From NCBI GenBank assembly GCA_964512305.1, contig CAZEIW010000021.1, positions 1-27,907 of the forward strand: DNA of 27,907 nucleotides. Reading direction: 5' to 3'. Each line of letters starts with the position of its first letter. The first letter of the stretch is position 1. Positions 21,581 to 27,907 of this stretch are shown here, piece after piece. Below the pieces are notes generated by a model that saw only the letters and a program-made list of their open reading frames with translations, did no database searches and was not told where the DNA came from. The position numbers were made by a program, and so were the translations under genes. Origin of the DNA: CAZEIW01 sp964512305. GTDB lineage: Bacteria; Pseudomonadota; Gammaproteobacteria; Burkholderiales; Burkholderiaceae_F.

Positions 21581-22867
21581 TCATCGTGTGGCCTCGACCG
21601 TCAGGTCGCCGTGAACCGGGCATGAGCGGACGGCGTCGTGGGACGCTCCATCCGGGGCCACGGCCGCGTCGAGGACGTCCAGCGCGTCGGTCCAGATGCG
21701 GTTTTCGGCGGCGCACCGCGCGCCGTAATCGAACAGGGCTTTCATCGTCGCCGGCGCAAAGTCCAGCGAACCTCCGAACGGATAGTCGACGGGGACTGCG
21801 GTCGCCTGCGCTGTCATCTCGTGCCGCCGCGCGAACGCGTAGGCGACCTCGACGTTGCCGCGCGTGATGCTCTTGAGTGCGGCACCGACGCTTCGCTGCA
21901 AAATGGACACGGTCGTCATCGACGCCGTCTCCTCGGGCACGCCGAGCTTGCCGTTGATCAGGATGTACATGTGCGCGCCACGCAGCTGCGGGAATTCGTG
22001 CGAGATCACCGCGCCGATGTCCGGCGCCGCAACCAGCGACGCCGTGGTCCCGCCGTCGACGTGCATCTCCTCGTAGGTCTTCCCCGCCGCTTCGACCCTG
22101 ATCAGCACCGGCGGGAACACCCCGGGCACGCTGGCCGAAGCGACCAGCACATCGCGGAAAAGCTTCCGCGCCTCCGGTCCCCCGTGGGCGGCGATGGCGC
22201 CCATGTCCCAGATGACGAGCGAATTGCGGTCCAGGTCGGTGGTGCCCACCAGCAGCAGACGTCCTTTCGCCGCTTCGGCCGCGACGGCCTGCAGCAGGTC
22301 CGCGGTAACGAAGCGATCGACCATCTGTCGCAGCGGCTCGCCCCGGAAGACGCTGGCGCCGAACAGCGCGCCCGCCCAGTGCGACTGCAGGATCCCGTCG
22401 GACGCCGCGCCGGAAAAGGCCTCCGTCAACCGTCGGTCCCCGTCGGCACCGAGGAACGCCAAAGGAGCGATCAGAGCGCCAGTGCTGACGCCAGTGACGA
22501 CCTGGAACTGCGGGCGTGTGCCGCTGCGGCCCCATCCAACCAGCACGCCGGCGCCGAACGCTCCCCCGGCGCCTCCGCCCGACAACGCGAGCAGATCGAG
22601 CGGGCTTCCGTTGGCGGCTTTTGCCATGCGTTCCTGCAGCAGCAGCGCCTGGTGCCGGAAGTCGGATCGTGTCGCCTCGCCGCGCCAGCGGACGTCGCTC
22701 GCGAATCCGACCGGCACCGCATCGGCTTGTTGCACCACGAGGGGCGCCTGTTGTCGCGGCAGGCTGGAGCAAGCGGCGGCCAGCAGGCAACTCAGCAAGC
22801 ACGCTGCGGCCGTCCGACGCAGGCGCCGCGCGCCGCGTGGTGGAACGCCGTCATCGAGTCTGTCCAT
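21581..22867 (-). CDS. Patatin-like phospholipase, predicted lipoprotein
   Basis: 428 residues. An N-terminal signal ends in LLAAACSS, a lipobox placing the acylated Cys at residue 33, so the enzyme should be membrane-anchored and face the periplasm. The patatin domain has the oxyanion loop GGGAGGAFGAG (97-107), GVSTG with Ser128, and VDGG with Asp271, a complete dyad. It begins 18 bp after emrB on the same strand, so it is probably co-transcribed with the efflux genes and under the same TetR control. A membrane lipase coupled to an efflux pump may repair or remodel lipids during exposure to the pump's substrate (inference). It is clearly different from the cytoplasmic patatin at 17027. Confidence 0.9.
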   Translation of the reverse strand: MDRLDDGVPPRGARRLRRTAAACLLSCLLAAACSSLPRQQAPLVVQQADAVPVGFASDVRWRGEATRSDFRHQALLLQERMAKAANGSPLDLLALSGGGAGGAFGAGVLVGWGRSGTRPQFQVVTGVSTGALIAPLAFLGADGDRRLTEAFSGAASDGILQSHWAGALFGASVFRGEPLRQMVDRFVTADLLQAVAAEAAKGRLLLVGTTDLDRNSLVIWDMGAIAAHGGPEARKLFRDVLVASASVPGVFPPVLIRVEAAGKTYEEMHVDGGTTASLVAAPDIGAVISHEFPQLRGAHMYILINGKLGVPEETASMTTVSILQRSVGAALKSITRGNVEVAYAFARRHEMTAQATAVPVDYPFGGSLDFAPATMKALFDYGARCAAENRIWTDALDVLDAAVAPDGASHDAVRSCPVHGDLTVEATR

Positions 22868-22885
22868 GTCGTCGCTCGCCGCCCC

Positions 22886-24430
22886 TCAATGCCCGACCGA
22901 CGCCGGGTCGACCGAGCGCGCCGCCCTGGGTGCCAGGACGATCAGCAGCGACGCGAACACGAAGACGGCGCCAATGGCGGTCATCAGGCCGTTGGTCGCC
23001 AGCATCAGACTCTGGCCGGTGACGACGTTGTTGAACACCTCACGCGCCGCTTGCCCCTGCTCGCCCAGGAAGGACATCACGGCATTGGCCTGGTGCGTGG
23101 GATCGACGACTTGGGCCAACTCGGCGTGGGCGACGATGCTTCGGTCCTGCCAGGACGTCGTCACCAGCGACGTGGCGATGGCGCCGGAGATCGTGCGCAC
23201 GAAGTTCATCAGTCCGGACGCCGACGCCGTTTCGGCCTCGTCCACCGAGCCCATCGCCAGTCCGGTCAGGGGCACGTAGAACATCGGCATGCCGACGCCC
23301 ATGAAGAGCAGCGGCAGGCAGATGGCCCAGTAGCTCATGTCGGAGGTGGCCGCCGCGCGCCAGAACGTGTCCAGCCCGAGCCAGAAGATGCCGATGAAGA
23401 TCAGCCAGCGCGCGTCGACCCTGTTCGACAGGCTGGCCGCGATCGGAGAGAAGACGACCGACAGCAGGCCGCCCCAGGCGACCACGAGGCCGGCCCAGGT
23501 CGTGTTGTAGCCCATGTTGTACTGGAGCCAGAGCGGAGTCAGCACGTTGATGCCGAAGAACGCGCCGAACGCCAGGGCGAGGACGGCCATGCAGGAGGCG
23601 AAGCCGCGATGGCGAAACACGCGCAGATCGACGACCGGGTTCTTTTCGGTCAGCTCCCAGATCAGGAAGGCGAGGAAGCCGATGACGGCGACGACCGCGA
23701 GCACGCGGATCTCGTCGGACGCGAACCAGTCGAGGTCCTTGCCCTCGTCGAGCATGATCTGCAGCGCGGCGACCCAGACGACCAGCAGCAGCATGCCGAC
23801 CTTGTCGATCGGGCTGCTCACCGTGGGCAGTTCGTAGCGCTTGAGCAGGTTCCAGGCGATCAGGCCGAACAGGAGCGCCATCGGCACATTGATGAAGAAC
23901 ACCCACGACCAGTTGTAGTTGTCGCAAAGCCAGCCGCCGAGCACCGGGCCGACCACGGGGGCAAGAAGCGAGGTCATCGCCCACAGGCCCATGGCCTGCA
24001 TCGATTGCCGCTTCGGGAAGATGCGCAGCAGCAGCGTCTGGGACAGGGCGAGCAGCGGCCCGCCCGCCATGCCCTGGAACACGCGCATGGCGAGCAGCAT
24101 GTTCAGCGACGTCGACATGCCGCACAGCAGGGAGAAGACGCCGAACATCACGACCGAGAGCGAGAACACCCTGACCGCCCCGAAGCGCGCGGCCAGCCAA
24201 CCCGTCAGGGGCACGGTGATCGCCTCGGCCACCGCATACGACGTGATCACCCAGGTGCCCTGGCTCGAGCCCGCGCCCAGCGCGCCGGCCATGTTGGGCA
24301 CGGTGACGTTGGCGATCGTCATGTTGAGCACGGCGACGAAGTTGGCCAGCGCCAGCACGATGGCGCCCACCCACAGCAGGGCGCCGGTGAGCGGGGGCGG
24401 GCCGTCGCCTGCGATCGGATCATTCGACAT
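22886..24430 (-). CDS. emrB: DHA2-family MFS multidrug transporter, EmrB type
   Basis: About 514 residues with some 14 predicted membrane helices, the DHA2 layout. Family motifs are LNMTIANVTVPNMAGALGA (motif D1 region, first helix), TGWLAARFGAVRVF (motif A loop), FQGMAGGPLLALSQTLLL (motif B) and the long GPVLGGWLCDNYNWSWVFFINVP (motif C). EmrB is the proton-driven inner-membrane pump of a tripartite system that exports hydrophobic toxins across both membranes. GGGAG lies 6 nt before the ATG at 24430; a GTG three bases earlier is too close to that Shine-Dalgarno. It starts 13 bp after emrA. Confidence 0.93.
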   Translation of the reverse strand: MSNDPIAGDGPPPLTGALLWVGAIVLALANFVAVLNMTIANVTVPNMAGALGAGSSQGTWVITSYAVAEAITVPLTGWLAARFGAVRVFSLSVVMFGVFSLLCGMSTSLNMLLAMRVFQGMAGGPLLALSQTLLLRIFPKRQSMQAMGLWAMTSLLAPVVGPVLGGWLCDNYNWSWVFFINVPMALLFGLIAWNLLKRYELPTVSSPIDKVGMLLLVVWVAALQIMLDEGKDLDWFASDEIRVLAVVAVIGFLAFLIWELTEKNPVVDLRVFRHRGFASCMAVLALAFGAFFGINVLTPLWLQYNMGYNTTWAGLVVAWGGLLSVVFSPIAASLSNRVDARWLIFIGIFWLGLDTFWRAAATSDMSYWAICLPLLFMGVGMPMFYVPLTGLAMGSVDEAETASASGLMNFVRTISGAIATSLVTTSWQDRSIVAHAELAQVVDPTHQANAVMSFLGEQGQAAREVFNNVVTGQSLMLATNGLMTAIGAVFVFASLLIVLAPRAARSVDPASVGH

Positions 24431-24443
24431 CACGCTCTCCCAT

Positions 24444-25472
24444 TCAGAACTGGTTGCGCCCGTCGACCTTGGCGGTCATCGAGCGGCTGCGCGGGTCGGC
24501 CTCGGCCACCATCGATGGGCTGCGCAGGTCGACCTTGGCGGTCATCGACAGTCCGACCCGCAACGGATGGGTCTCGAGTTCGGCGGGGTTCAGGCGGATG
24601 CGCACGGGCAGGCGCTGGACGACCTTGATCCAGTTGCCGGTCGCGTTCTGGGCCGGGATCACCGCGAACGCCGCGCCGGTGCCGCCGGAGAACCCTTCGA
24701 CCACGCCGTGGTAGACGACGTCGTGGCCATAGAGGTCGGACGCGAGTTCCACGGCCTGGCCCGTGCGGACATCGTTGAGCTGGACCTCCTTGAAATTGGC
24801 GTCCACATAGATGTCCTTGACCGGAACGACCGACAGCAGCGGCGTCGAGGGCTGGACACGCTCGCCCAACTGGACCATCCGCCGGGCGATCACGCCGTCC
24901 ACCGGTGCGCGGATCACCGCGCGCCCGAGGTCGACCTTGGTCTTGTCGACCCGCGCTTGCGCCAGCGCCACCGCGGCGTGGGCCGCGTCCAGCGCCGCGC
25001 GGGCCTTGCTCGCGCCGTTGCTGACCTGGGTCAGCTCGTCGCCCGACACCGATCCCGAGTCGACCAGGGCCTCGCGACGCTTGAGGTCGATCGCCGAGCG
25101 TTCGAGGTCCGCGGTCGCAGCGGCCACCTGGGCCCGGGCGCGGGCGAGGTCGGCCTCCGACTGTCGCAACGCCAGCCGCGCGTCGGTGTCGTCGATGACG
25201 ACCAGGATGTCGCCGCGGCCGACCTTCTGGCTGTCGACGACGCGGATGTCGGCGACCTGTCCGTCGATCTCCGCGGTCACGGTCGCGACCTCGGCCGCCG
25301 TGTAGGCGTTGTCGGTCGAGACGAAACGCGAGGCGACCAGCTTCCAGTAGGCCCAGGAACCGCCGCCTGCGGCCGCCACGGCCACCGCGAGAGCGGACAG
25401 CAGCAGGATCCGCCTGCCGCGCTGCTTGCGATTCGTTTCGGTCGGGGTCGATGCTTCAATTGCCTGCGTCAT
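24444..25472 (-). CDS. emrA: EmrA-type membrane fusion (periplasmic adaptor) protein
   Basis: 342 residues. One N-terminal membrane helix (about 21-46, ILLLSALAVAVAAAGGGSWAYW) is followed by the lipoyl half-domain (STDNAYTAAEVATVTAEIDGQVADIRV), a coiled-coil hairpin (about 105-185, rich in ALRQSEADLARARAQVAAA) and the matching lipoyl half (IRAPVDGVIARRMVQLGERV). It bridges EmrB to the outer-membrane channel. The C-terminus carries an unusual extension of 11-residue repeats (SMTAKVDLRSP, SMVAEADPRSR, SMTAKVDGRNQ) encoded by 33-bp tandem DNA repeats. AAGGAG lies about 7 nt before the ATG. It is the middle gene of the NodT-EmrA-EmrB set. Confidence 0.92.
   Translation of the reverse strand: MTQAIEASTPTETNRKQRGRRILLLSALAVAVAAAGGGSWAYWKLVASRFVSTDNAYTAAEVATVTAEIDGQVADIRVVDSQKVGRGDILVVIDDTDARLALRQSEADLARARAQVAAATADLERSAIDLKRREALVDSGSVSGDELTQVSNGASKARAALDAAHAAVALAQARVDKTKVDLGRAVIRAPVDGVIARRMVQLGERVQPSTPLLSVVPVKDIYVDANFKEVQLNDVRTGQAVELASDLYGHDVVYHGVVEGFSGGTGAAFAVIPAQNATGNWIKVVQRLPVRIRLNPAELETHPLRVGLSMTAKVDLRSPSMVAEADPRSRSMTAKVDGRNQF
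24462..24548 (-). repeat. 33-bp tandem repeats at the 3' end of emrA
   Basis: Units begin at 24462, 24495 and 24528 (period 33; the third is partial, 21 bp). Each starts GTCG(A/G)CCT(T/C)GGC on the plus strand. They encode the terminal 11-residue repeats of EmrA and keep the frame. Confidence 0.85.
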
Positions 25473-25501
25473 TGCATTGCTCCTTAGGTTCGATGGCCTG
25501 A

Positions 25502-26983
25502 TCATTCGGGCGAACCGGGCTGGACGCCCGGGTTGCCTGATTCCTGAAATCCGCCGCCCAGCGCGCGCACCATGGCCACGTCGAGGACCAGCGCCCGGGT
25601 TTCCATGTCCGCCTCGGCACGCCGGGCCGAGACCAGCGCGTCTTCCGCGGTGAGAACGTCCAGGTAGGTCGCGAGCTCGCCCCGATAGCGCTTGCTGACG
25701 ATCTGGTGCGCCTCGGCCGCGGCGGCCACGGCGGCGCGCGATGCGGCGAGCTCGCCGTCCAATGCTTTGCGGCTGGTCGCCGCGTCGGCCACCTCGCGCA
25801 GCGCGTTGGTCAGCGTGGCGTCGTAGATGGCCACGGCCGCGTCGTATTCGGCGCGCGCGCCGCGCAACTGGCCTTGCAGGCGCTCGGTATTGAAGATGGG
25901 CAGCGAGATCGCCGGGCCCACGCCGCCGATGTCGGAGCCGGGCTTGGTCAGCTTGTCGATGGCGATCGATTGCACGCCGACGAAGGCCATCAGATTGACG
26001 CTCGGGTAGAAGCCGGCCTTCTGCTGATCGATGCGCCGCGCGGCGGCCTCGGTGCGAAGCCGGGCGGCGACGATGTCGGGCCGACGGCCGAGCAGATCCA
26101 GGGCGAGCTTCGGCGGCAGGCCGCTGGAGCCGGCAAGGCCGGCGCTCGGACGCGCGATCGCCAGACCCCGGTCCGGGCCGGCACCGAGCAGCGCGGCGAT
26201 GCCGTTTCTCTGCAGCGCGATGCGCTCGTCGATCGCCAGCAGTTCGCCCTGCGCGACGGCCTGGCGGGCCTCGACCTGGCGCACGCTCGCCAGGGTCTCG
26301 AGACCGAATTCGTGCCGGCGCCGAAACAGCGCCACCGTTTTCGTGCGCAGCTCCAGCGCTTCCGCGGCGCTGTCGCGGATCGTGTAAAGGTCGACCAGGC
26401 CGGCGTAAGCCGAGGCCACCGCGGTCGACAGGACCAGGCGGGCCTGCGCGACCTCGACCTTGGCCGCCTGCTGCTCCGAGGTCGCCGCGGCGAGCGCCGA
26501 GCGGTTCTTGCCCCAGAAGTCCAGCTCCCAGCCCAGGTTCAGCGTCGCCGCGCCGTAGTCGTTCCAGCCCGACGGCACGGCCTGGCGCGGCATCAGGGAG
26601 TTGTAGCTCTGCTTTTCTTCGGTGAACGCGGCGTTGCCTGTCACTTCCGGCGTGCGCGTCGCGCCGATGCCCTGCGCTACGGCCGCGGCGCCGTTGAGCC
26701 GCGCCTGCGCCAGCCGCAGATCCGGTGCGTCGCGCAGCGCCTCATCGATCAGGGCGTCGAGCTGCGGATCGCCGTAGGCGCGCCACCATTGGTCGCCAGG
26801 CCAGGCCTGCGCGGCGGCGGAGAAGGACTCCGCGCTGGCCAGCGCTTCGACCGGCTTGACCGCCGGGGCCGGGCTCAGATTGGGCATCTGCGCGCAACCG
26901 GCCATCATCGAAAGGGCGGTTGCGACCAGGACCGCCAGGGCCCGCCGGCGGGGGTCGCGAGGACCGGGAATCGTTATGTCCAT
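25502..26983 (-). CDS. NodT/OprM-type outer-membrane efflux lipoprotein
   Basis: 493 residues of the TolC-like outer-membrane factor family. The signal peptide ends in MMAGC (lipid-attached Cys30). WWRAYGDPQLDALIDEAL and the AQARLNGAAA helices are typical of the NodT group. Two repeated outer-membrane-efflux domains follow (about 60-260 and 280-475), the second with LLGRRPDIVAARLRTEAAARRI and AGFYPSVNLMAFVG. It forms the trimeric exit duct for EmrAB. GGAG lies 7 nt before the ATG. It is the first gene of the operon, downstream of a strong promoter with TetR-type operators, and 29 bp before emrA. Confidence 0.93.
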   Translation of the reverse strand: MDITIPGPRDPRRRALAVLVATALSMMAGCAQMPNLSPAPAVKPVEALASAESFSAAAQAWPGDQWWRAYGDPQLDALIDEALRDAPDLRLAQARLNGAAAVAQGIGATRTPEVTGNAAFTEEKQSYNSLMPRQAVPSGWNDYGAATLNLGWELDFWGKNRSALAAATSEQQAAKVEVAQARLVLSTAVASAYAGLVDLYTIRDSAAEALELRTKTVALFRRRHEFGLETLASVRQVEARQAVAQGELLAIDERIALQRNGIAALLGAGPDRGLAIARPSAGLAGSSGLPPKLALDLLGRRPDIVAARLRTEAAARRIDQQKAGFYPSVNLMAFVGVQSIAIDKLTKPGSDIGGVGPAISLPIFNTERLQGQLRGARAEYDAAVAIYDATLTNALREVADAATSRKALDGELAASRAAVAAAAEAHQIVSKRYRGELATYLDVLTAEDALVSARRAEADMETRALVLDVAMVRALGGGFQESGNPGVQPGSPE

Positions 26984-27018
26984 GTTTTTTCTCCAAATCA
27001 GACTGTACCGTACGGTTC

Positions 27019-27046
27019 ATAATACTTGACGTTTTGCGGCTGTCAA
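27019..27046 (-). promoter_or_regulatory. Efflux operon promoter
   Basis: On the minus strand TTGACA (27046-27041) and TATTAT (27024-27019) are 16 bp apart. The -35 is a perfect sigma-70 match and the -10 is 5 of 6. It drives the NodT-emrA-emrB genes and sits between the two operators. Confidence 0.8.
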
Positions 27047-27054
27047 GAGAAAAT
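27026..27054 (+). promoter_or_regulatory. tetR promoter
   Basis: TTGACG (27026-27031) and GAAAAT (27049-27054) are 17 bp apart. It overlaps the divergent efflux promoter, and the two -35 regions form an inverted repeat (CTTGAC and GTCAAG). The right operator begins 2 bp after the -10 box. Confidence 0.65.
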
Positions 27055-27096
27055 GAACCGTACCGTACGGTTTTATGGGATGGAGATCTCGGACAC

Positions 27097-27720
27097 ATGA
27101 AGAAGAGCGACAGCAAGCGGCAGGCGATCCTGGATGTCGCCTACCGACTATTTAGGACGCAGGGGTTCGACGGAACCTCGGTCTCGGAGATCACCGCGCA
27201 GGTCGGCGGCTCCAAGGCGACGATCTACAGCTACTTCGCTTCGAAGGAAGAGCTGTTCGTCGAATGCATGATCGCGGCGGCGGAGGGGTTCACCATGGGC
27301 ACCTACGCCCGACTGAACTCCAACCCGGCCGACCTGGGCGCGGCCTTGGAGGATTTCGGCAGGAGCTTCCTGCAGTTCTCTTTCTCGGCCGACATGGTCG
27401 CGGTGCGGCGCTTGATGATTGCCGAGGCCGAGCGCTCGGGCGTCGGCAAGCTGTTCTACGCCAAGATCATCTCGATGCGGGCCAACATGGCGACGTTCCT
27501 GTCCGAGTGCATGGCCTCAGGACGGCTGCGCCGCGATGATCCCATCATGGCAGCCGACCAGCTTCGCGCGCTGCTGGAGGCCGAAGTCTTCGAGCCCCTG
27601 CTGTTGTGCGCCCGCGAGCGCCCGCTGGACGACACCGAGTGCGCCCTGGTGGCCCGCCGTGCCGTCGCTGCCTTTCTTCGAGCCTATGCACCGTCCGGCG
27701 AACAACATCCCGGATGCTGA
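27097..27720 (+). CDS. TetR-family transcriptional repressor of the efflux operon
   Basis: 207 residues. The N-terminal helix-turn-helix (about 8-55) has KRQAILDVAYRLFRTQGFDG, then TSVSEITAQVGGSKATIYSYFASKEELF, the TetR consensus. The C-terminal ligand domain (about 60-200) resembles AcrR-like efflux regulators. It is divergent from the efflux operon with shared palindromic operators, so it should repress both and release on binding the pump's substrate. The Shine-Dalgarno is modest (GGAG 11 nt before the ATG). The last codons (HPGC-stop) run into the right-hand 101-bp repeat, so the native C-terminus was probably changed at that junction, affecting only a few residues. Confidence 0.93.
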   Translation: MKKSDSKRQAILDVAYRLFRTQGFDGTSVSEITAQVGGSKATIYSYFASKEELFVECMIAAAEGFTMGTYARLNSNPADLGAALEDFGRSFLQFSFSADMVAVRRLMIAEAERSGVGKLFYAKIISMRANMATFLSECMASGRLRRDDPIMAADQLRALLEAEVFEPLLLCARERPLDDTECALVARRAVAAFLRAYAPSGEQHPGC

Positions 27721-27810
27721 ACCGGGCCGCGGGGATCTACTGGCGCGAGCCCGAGGCGGAATGGCGCAGCGCCACTTGACCGCGGCGGCGCCTATTGCCG
27801 CGCGACCCGG
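27710..27810 (+). pseudogene. Right copy of the 101-bp repeat: arsR-DUF2087 3' fragment plus junction
   Basis: From 27714 the plus strand reads MLNRAAGIYWREPEAEWRSA, then T and TGA at 27777-27779. This is the last 22 residues of the ArsR-DUF2087 protein, with Ser for Gly two residues before the final Thr. The rest of the arsR gene is absent here. The match to 20345-20445 starts abruptly at 27710 and ends at 27810, within the FAD-oxidase gene. It overlaps the last codons of tetR, supplying its stop. Confidence 0.88.
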
Positions 27811-27907
27811 AAACGGGCGATGTCGTGGCGCGTGGAGCCGGTCGCGACGAGATCGGCGACGACCTCCCCGATGACCGGCGCGAACTTGTATCCGTGCCCT
27901 GAGCACG
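27792..27907 (-). CDS. FAD-dependent amine oxidase (sarcosine / N-methyl-tryptophan oxidase-like), C-terminal part
   Basis: Only the last 37 residues are in the window: CSGHGYKFAPVIGEVVADLV, then ATGSTRHDIARFRVARQ and TAG at 27794-27792. GHGYKFAPVIGE is the conserved C-terminal FAD-contact segment of DAO-family oxidases of the monomeric sarcosine oxidase/SolA type, where the Cys a few residues earlier usually anchors FAD covalently; a Cys precedes SGHG here. The substrate cannot be told. It converges with the arsR fragment, and its last codons are duplicated at the left repeat. Confidence 0.82.
   Translation of the reverse strand, partial: CSGHGYKFAPVIGEVVADLVATGSTRHDIARFRVARQ

Larger units (their letters stand above)
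27007..27072. promoter_or_regulatory. TetR-type operators O1 and O2 between tetR and the efflux operon
   Basis: ACCGTACGGT, a perfect 10-bp palindrome, occurs at 27007-27016 and again at 27062-27071, 55 bp apart. The right site is also centred in a wider dyad, AACCGTA (27056-27062) and TACGGTT (27066-27072). The left site lies directly downstream of the efflux -10 box and the right one flanks the efflux -35 and overlaps the start region of tetR. This is the expected layout for one TetR dimer pair shutting both promoters. Confidence 0.85.

Noticed and set aside
20446..27709. Insertion sequence or transposon carrying the efflux block
   Set aside because: No transposase, integrase or terminal inverted repeats are visible; only the long direct repeats mark the ends.

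Overview
The window is GC-rich, gene-dense bacterial chromosome. The gene content suggests a betaproteobacterium, probably near Burkholderiales, able to fix CO2. The pointers are a cobalamin-dependent class II ribonucleotide reductase, a CysB-type LysR regulator, form II RuBisCO with cbbQ and cbbO, a DUF4148-like secreted protein, and an Emr/NodT-type efflux operon. The taxonomic call is an inference from gene content.

Layout. (1) 1-1472, minus: the 5' part of nrdJ, interrupted after residue 289 by an intein with a LAGLIDADG-type motif; both run off the left edge. (2) 1843-4785, plus: a CysB-like regulator, a PanE-type ketopantoate reductase and a 3-hydroxyisobutyrate-dehydrogenase-family reductase. 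(3) 4790-6489, minus: an outer-membrane beta-barrel candidate and a kynurenine-formamidase-like hydrolase. (4) 6755-8005: tRNA-Ala(CGC) with its promoter, a cluster of related palindromes, a HigA-like antitoxin relic and an intact VapBC pair. (5) 8166-14742: two coupled small unknown genes, then a RuBisCO upkeep block. CbbM fixes CO2, CbbQ/CbbO form its remodelling activase, CbbY removes the inhibitor xylulose-1,5-bisphosphate, and Gph (CbbZ) removes 2-phosphoglycolate. No cbbR or phosphoribulokinase gene is in view. (6) 14875-17899: a VapC relic overlapping yaeQ, two GC-rich hairpins, a hydrolase-OsmC fusion and a cytoplasmic patatin. (7) 17952-20414: an HExxH protein overlapping a tandem-SPOUT protein, divergent from an ArsR-DUF2087 regulator that has two palindromes in its promoter region. 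(8) 20446-27709: a block with a NodT-EmrA-EmrB efflux operon, a patatin lipoprotein, two small secreted proteins and a divergent tetR. (9) The far end holds the C-terminus of an FAD-dependent amine oxidase.

The most striking structure is that block 8 lies between two copies of a 101-bp sequence (20345-20445 and 27710-27810) with 7 mismatches. Each copy contains the convergent 3' ends of the arsR gene and of the FAD-oxidase gene. The simplest reading is that arsR and the oxidase were once convergent neighbours and the efflux block was inserted between them, duplicating the junction. The stop codon of tetR lies inside the right-hand copy. No transposase or integrase is visible.

Other structures of note are a hairpin family with a compensatory base pair, one copy of which lies inside the cbbO reading frame; toxin-antitoxin relics on both sides of the cbb block; a divergent promoter/operator layout for tetR and the efflux operon; and in-frame tandem repeats in two proteins of the block.
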